From: Sva-07 sp041685755
GTDB taxonomy: Bacteria > Actinomycetota > Acidimicrobiia > Acidimicrobiales > Ilumatobacteraceae
Direction: 5' to 3'
Assembly: GCA_041685755.1 (NCBI GenBank)
Contig: JAWLFC010000002.1
Span: 14,861 to 78,860 of the forward strand
Length of the DNA stretch: 64,000 nucleotides
Positions 63,180-64,000 of this stretch are shown in pieces. Position 1 is the stretch's first letter. Each line of letters begins with the position of its first letter. Both the position numbers and the translations under genes were made by a program. The notes below the pieces were generated by a model. It was not told where the DNA came from, ran no database searches, and saw only the letters and a list, made by a program, of their open reading frames with translations.

Positions 63180-63917
63180 TCAGCGACCGGTCGCCGACCG
63201 GTGGGTCGCCGGCGCGACGCCGACCGCCCGGCGGAAGTGGCGGGTGAAGGCGCTCTGGTCGTAGTAGCCGCAGCGGTGGGCGATCTCGGCGATCGAGAGG
63301 TCGCCGTCGGCGAGCAGCCGCAGCGCTTCCTCCAGCCGGAAGCGCATGATCACCTGTTTCGGGGTCAGTCCGAGCACGCGCCGCGCCGTGCGTTCGAGCT
63401 GTGCCACCGACATACCGGCGGCGTCGGCGAGGTCGGCGACCGGCAACTGCTCGGCGAAGCGACTGCGGGCGACGTCGACGGCGGCGGCGAGGCGTTCGTG
63501 GGGTGCGCCGGGGTCGGCGGCGGTGCGGAGGTCGACCGACACGCTCACGACACCGACGGGCGCGCCCGTCTCGTCGGTCCATCGCGACTTCGACGTCAGG
63601 AACCAGCCGTAGGTGCCGTCCGGGCGTGTGATCAGCTCGAGCTCGTTGGTCAGCATGTGACCGGTGCGCAGGACCTCGTCGTCCTGGGCTTCGTACCGCT
63701 CGGCCAACTCGGTGGGGAACAGGTCGTGGGCGCTGCGACCGACGACGTCGCCGGGCGCCGACACGCCGGCCCGATCGGCGAACGCCTGGTTGGCGGCGAC
63801 GTAGACGCCGTCGGGCGCCTTGACGCAGAACATCACGCCCGGTGTCGTCGCGAGCACATCGGTCACCGCGGCCAGCGACGGGTCGATCACGCGGCCGCTC
63901 ACGGGGCCATCTTGCAC
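63180..63917 (-). CDS. PAS-domain AraC-family regulator
   Basis: 245 residues. N-terminal PAS domain ~15-130 (MFCVKAPDGVYVAANQAFA, a typical PAS opening; WFLTSKSRWTDE, VVSVSVDL) and a C-terminal AraC-type double helix-turn-helix ~140-240 (VADLADAAGMSVAQLERTAR and SIAEIAHRCGYYDQSAFTRHFRRAVG). Combining a PAS sensor with an AraC reader suggests direct small-molecule or redox control. GTG start. An 18-bp two-arm inverted repeat immediately upstream is the likely operator. Confidence 0.88.
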   Translation of the reverse strand: MQDGPVSGRVIDPSLAAVTDVLATTPGVMFCVKAPDGVYVAANQAFADRAGVSAPGDVVGRSAHDLFPTELAERYEAQDDEVLRTGHMLTNELELITRPDGTYGWFLTSKSRWTDETGAPVGVVSVSVDLRTAADPGAPHERLAAAVDVARSRFAEQLPVADLADAAGMSVAQLERTARRVLGLTPKQVIMRFRLEEALRLLADGDLSIAEIAHRCGYYDQSAFTRHFRRAVGVAPATHRSATGR

Positions 63918-63919
63918 GA

Positions 63920-63943
63920 ATTCGACCGGTGCAGCGGTCGAAT
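63920..63943. promoter_or_regulatory. Inverted repeat upstream of the PAS-AraC regulator
   Basis: Nine-base arms ATTCGACCG and CGGTCGAAT around GTGCAG, perfect. Lies between the regulator start and a possible divergent start at 63985, as an operator would. Confidence 0.6.
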
Positions 63944-63984
63944 CCCGCCAAGACCACCTCGGCGCGACCGGCTTCGATGGGTGG

Positions 63985-64000
63985 ATGCCGGACGAAGCGC
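63985..64000 (+). CDS. Possible start of a divergent gene, cut by the window end
   Basis: ATG at 63985 opens MPDEA before the edge. No Shine-Dalgarno or -10-like box is clear. It is supported only by its place opposite the AraC regulator and the inverted repeat. Confidence 0.25.

Overview
The window is high-GC, densely coded actinobacterial DNA. Gene content and order point to the class Acidimicrobiia (Ilumatobacter-like); this is inference from gene content, not a database result. Signs include the order DUF3499 - phosphomannomutase (manB) - Trm112 - ahcY, a GT2 glycosyltransferase followed by a DUF5719 secreted protein, secA - prfB - ftsE - ftsX, a group II truncated globin, an F420:glutamate ligase and a SalK/SCO6745-like protein. 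No tRNA, rRNA, CRISPR array, insertion sequence or prophage was recognised. No gene-free stretch exceeds 300 bases; the longest is 33043-33303.

Layout. 1-8.3 kb: end of a surface-polysaccharide locus (GT4 glycosyltransferase, Gmd-type sugar dehydratase, Wzx-like flippase, very large GT2 membrane glycosyltransferase, DUF5719). 8.4-19.7 kb: membrane thioredoxin, FtsH, DUF3499, CPBP protease, PTPS-related membrane protein, phosphomannomutase, Trm112, a three-module secreted protein, S-adenosylhomocysteinase. 19.8-26.0 kb: complete dipeptide/oligopeptide ABC transporter in the order ATPase, ATPase, binding lipoprotein, permease, permease. 26.0-33.0 kb: YczE-type membrane protein flanked by direct repeats, ComF, SecA, RF2, FtsE, FtsX. 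33.3-45.9 kb: enoyl-CoA hydratase, truncated globin, an assembly gap, ABC exporter, PurU, TrmH-type methyltransferase, MenB, CofE, an M20 peptidase and a GNAT/acyl-CoA-synthetase fusion. 46-54.8 kb: HDAC-type deacetylase, serine hydrolase lipoprotein, acyl-CoA dehydrogenase, hydrolases, a ribosome-hibernation-like protein, a QEGLA metallopeptidase, an O-methyltransferase and a cation transporter. 54.9-64 kb: sucrose phosphorylase coupled to a RibF-like protein, an aldolase / flavin oxidoreductase / metallo-hydrolase / VOC group, a cupredoxin lipoprotein, PanB and a PAS-AraC regulator.

Cross-cutting signals. (i) At least 25 genes carry a TANNNT box ending only 6-10 bases before the start codon, mostly without a visible Shine-Dalgarno sequence; this is the architecture of leaderless transcripts. 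(ii) A 33-bp imperfect palindrome occurs four times, always between genes; two direct copies exactly 700 bp apart bracket the yczE-type gene. (iii) A 50-bp hairpin-forming element is tandemly duplicated between menB and the trmH-type gene. (iv) The 100-N gap at 35006-35105 is flanked by identical 99-bp sequences, so it is very probably two overlapping contig ends that were never merged. (v) A lysine-acetyltransferase-like fusion and an HDAC-type deacetylase are divergent neighbours, suggesting a reversible protein-acetylation module.
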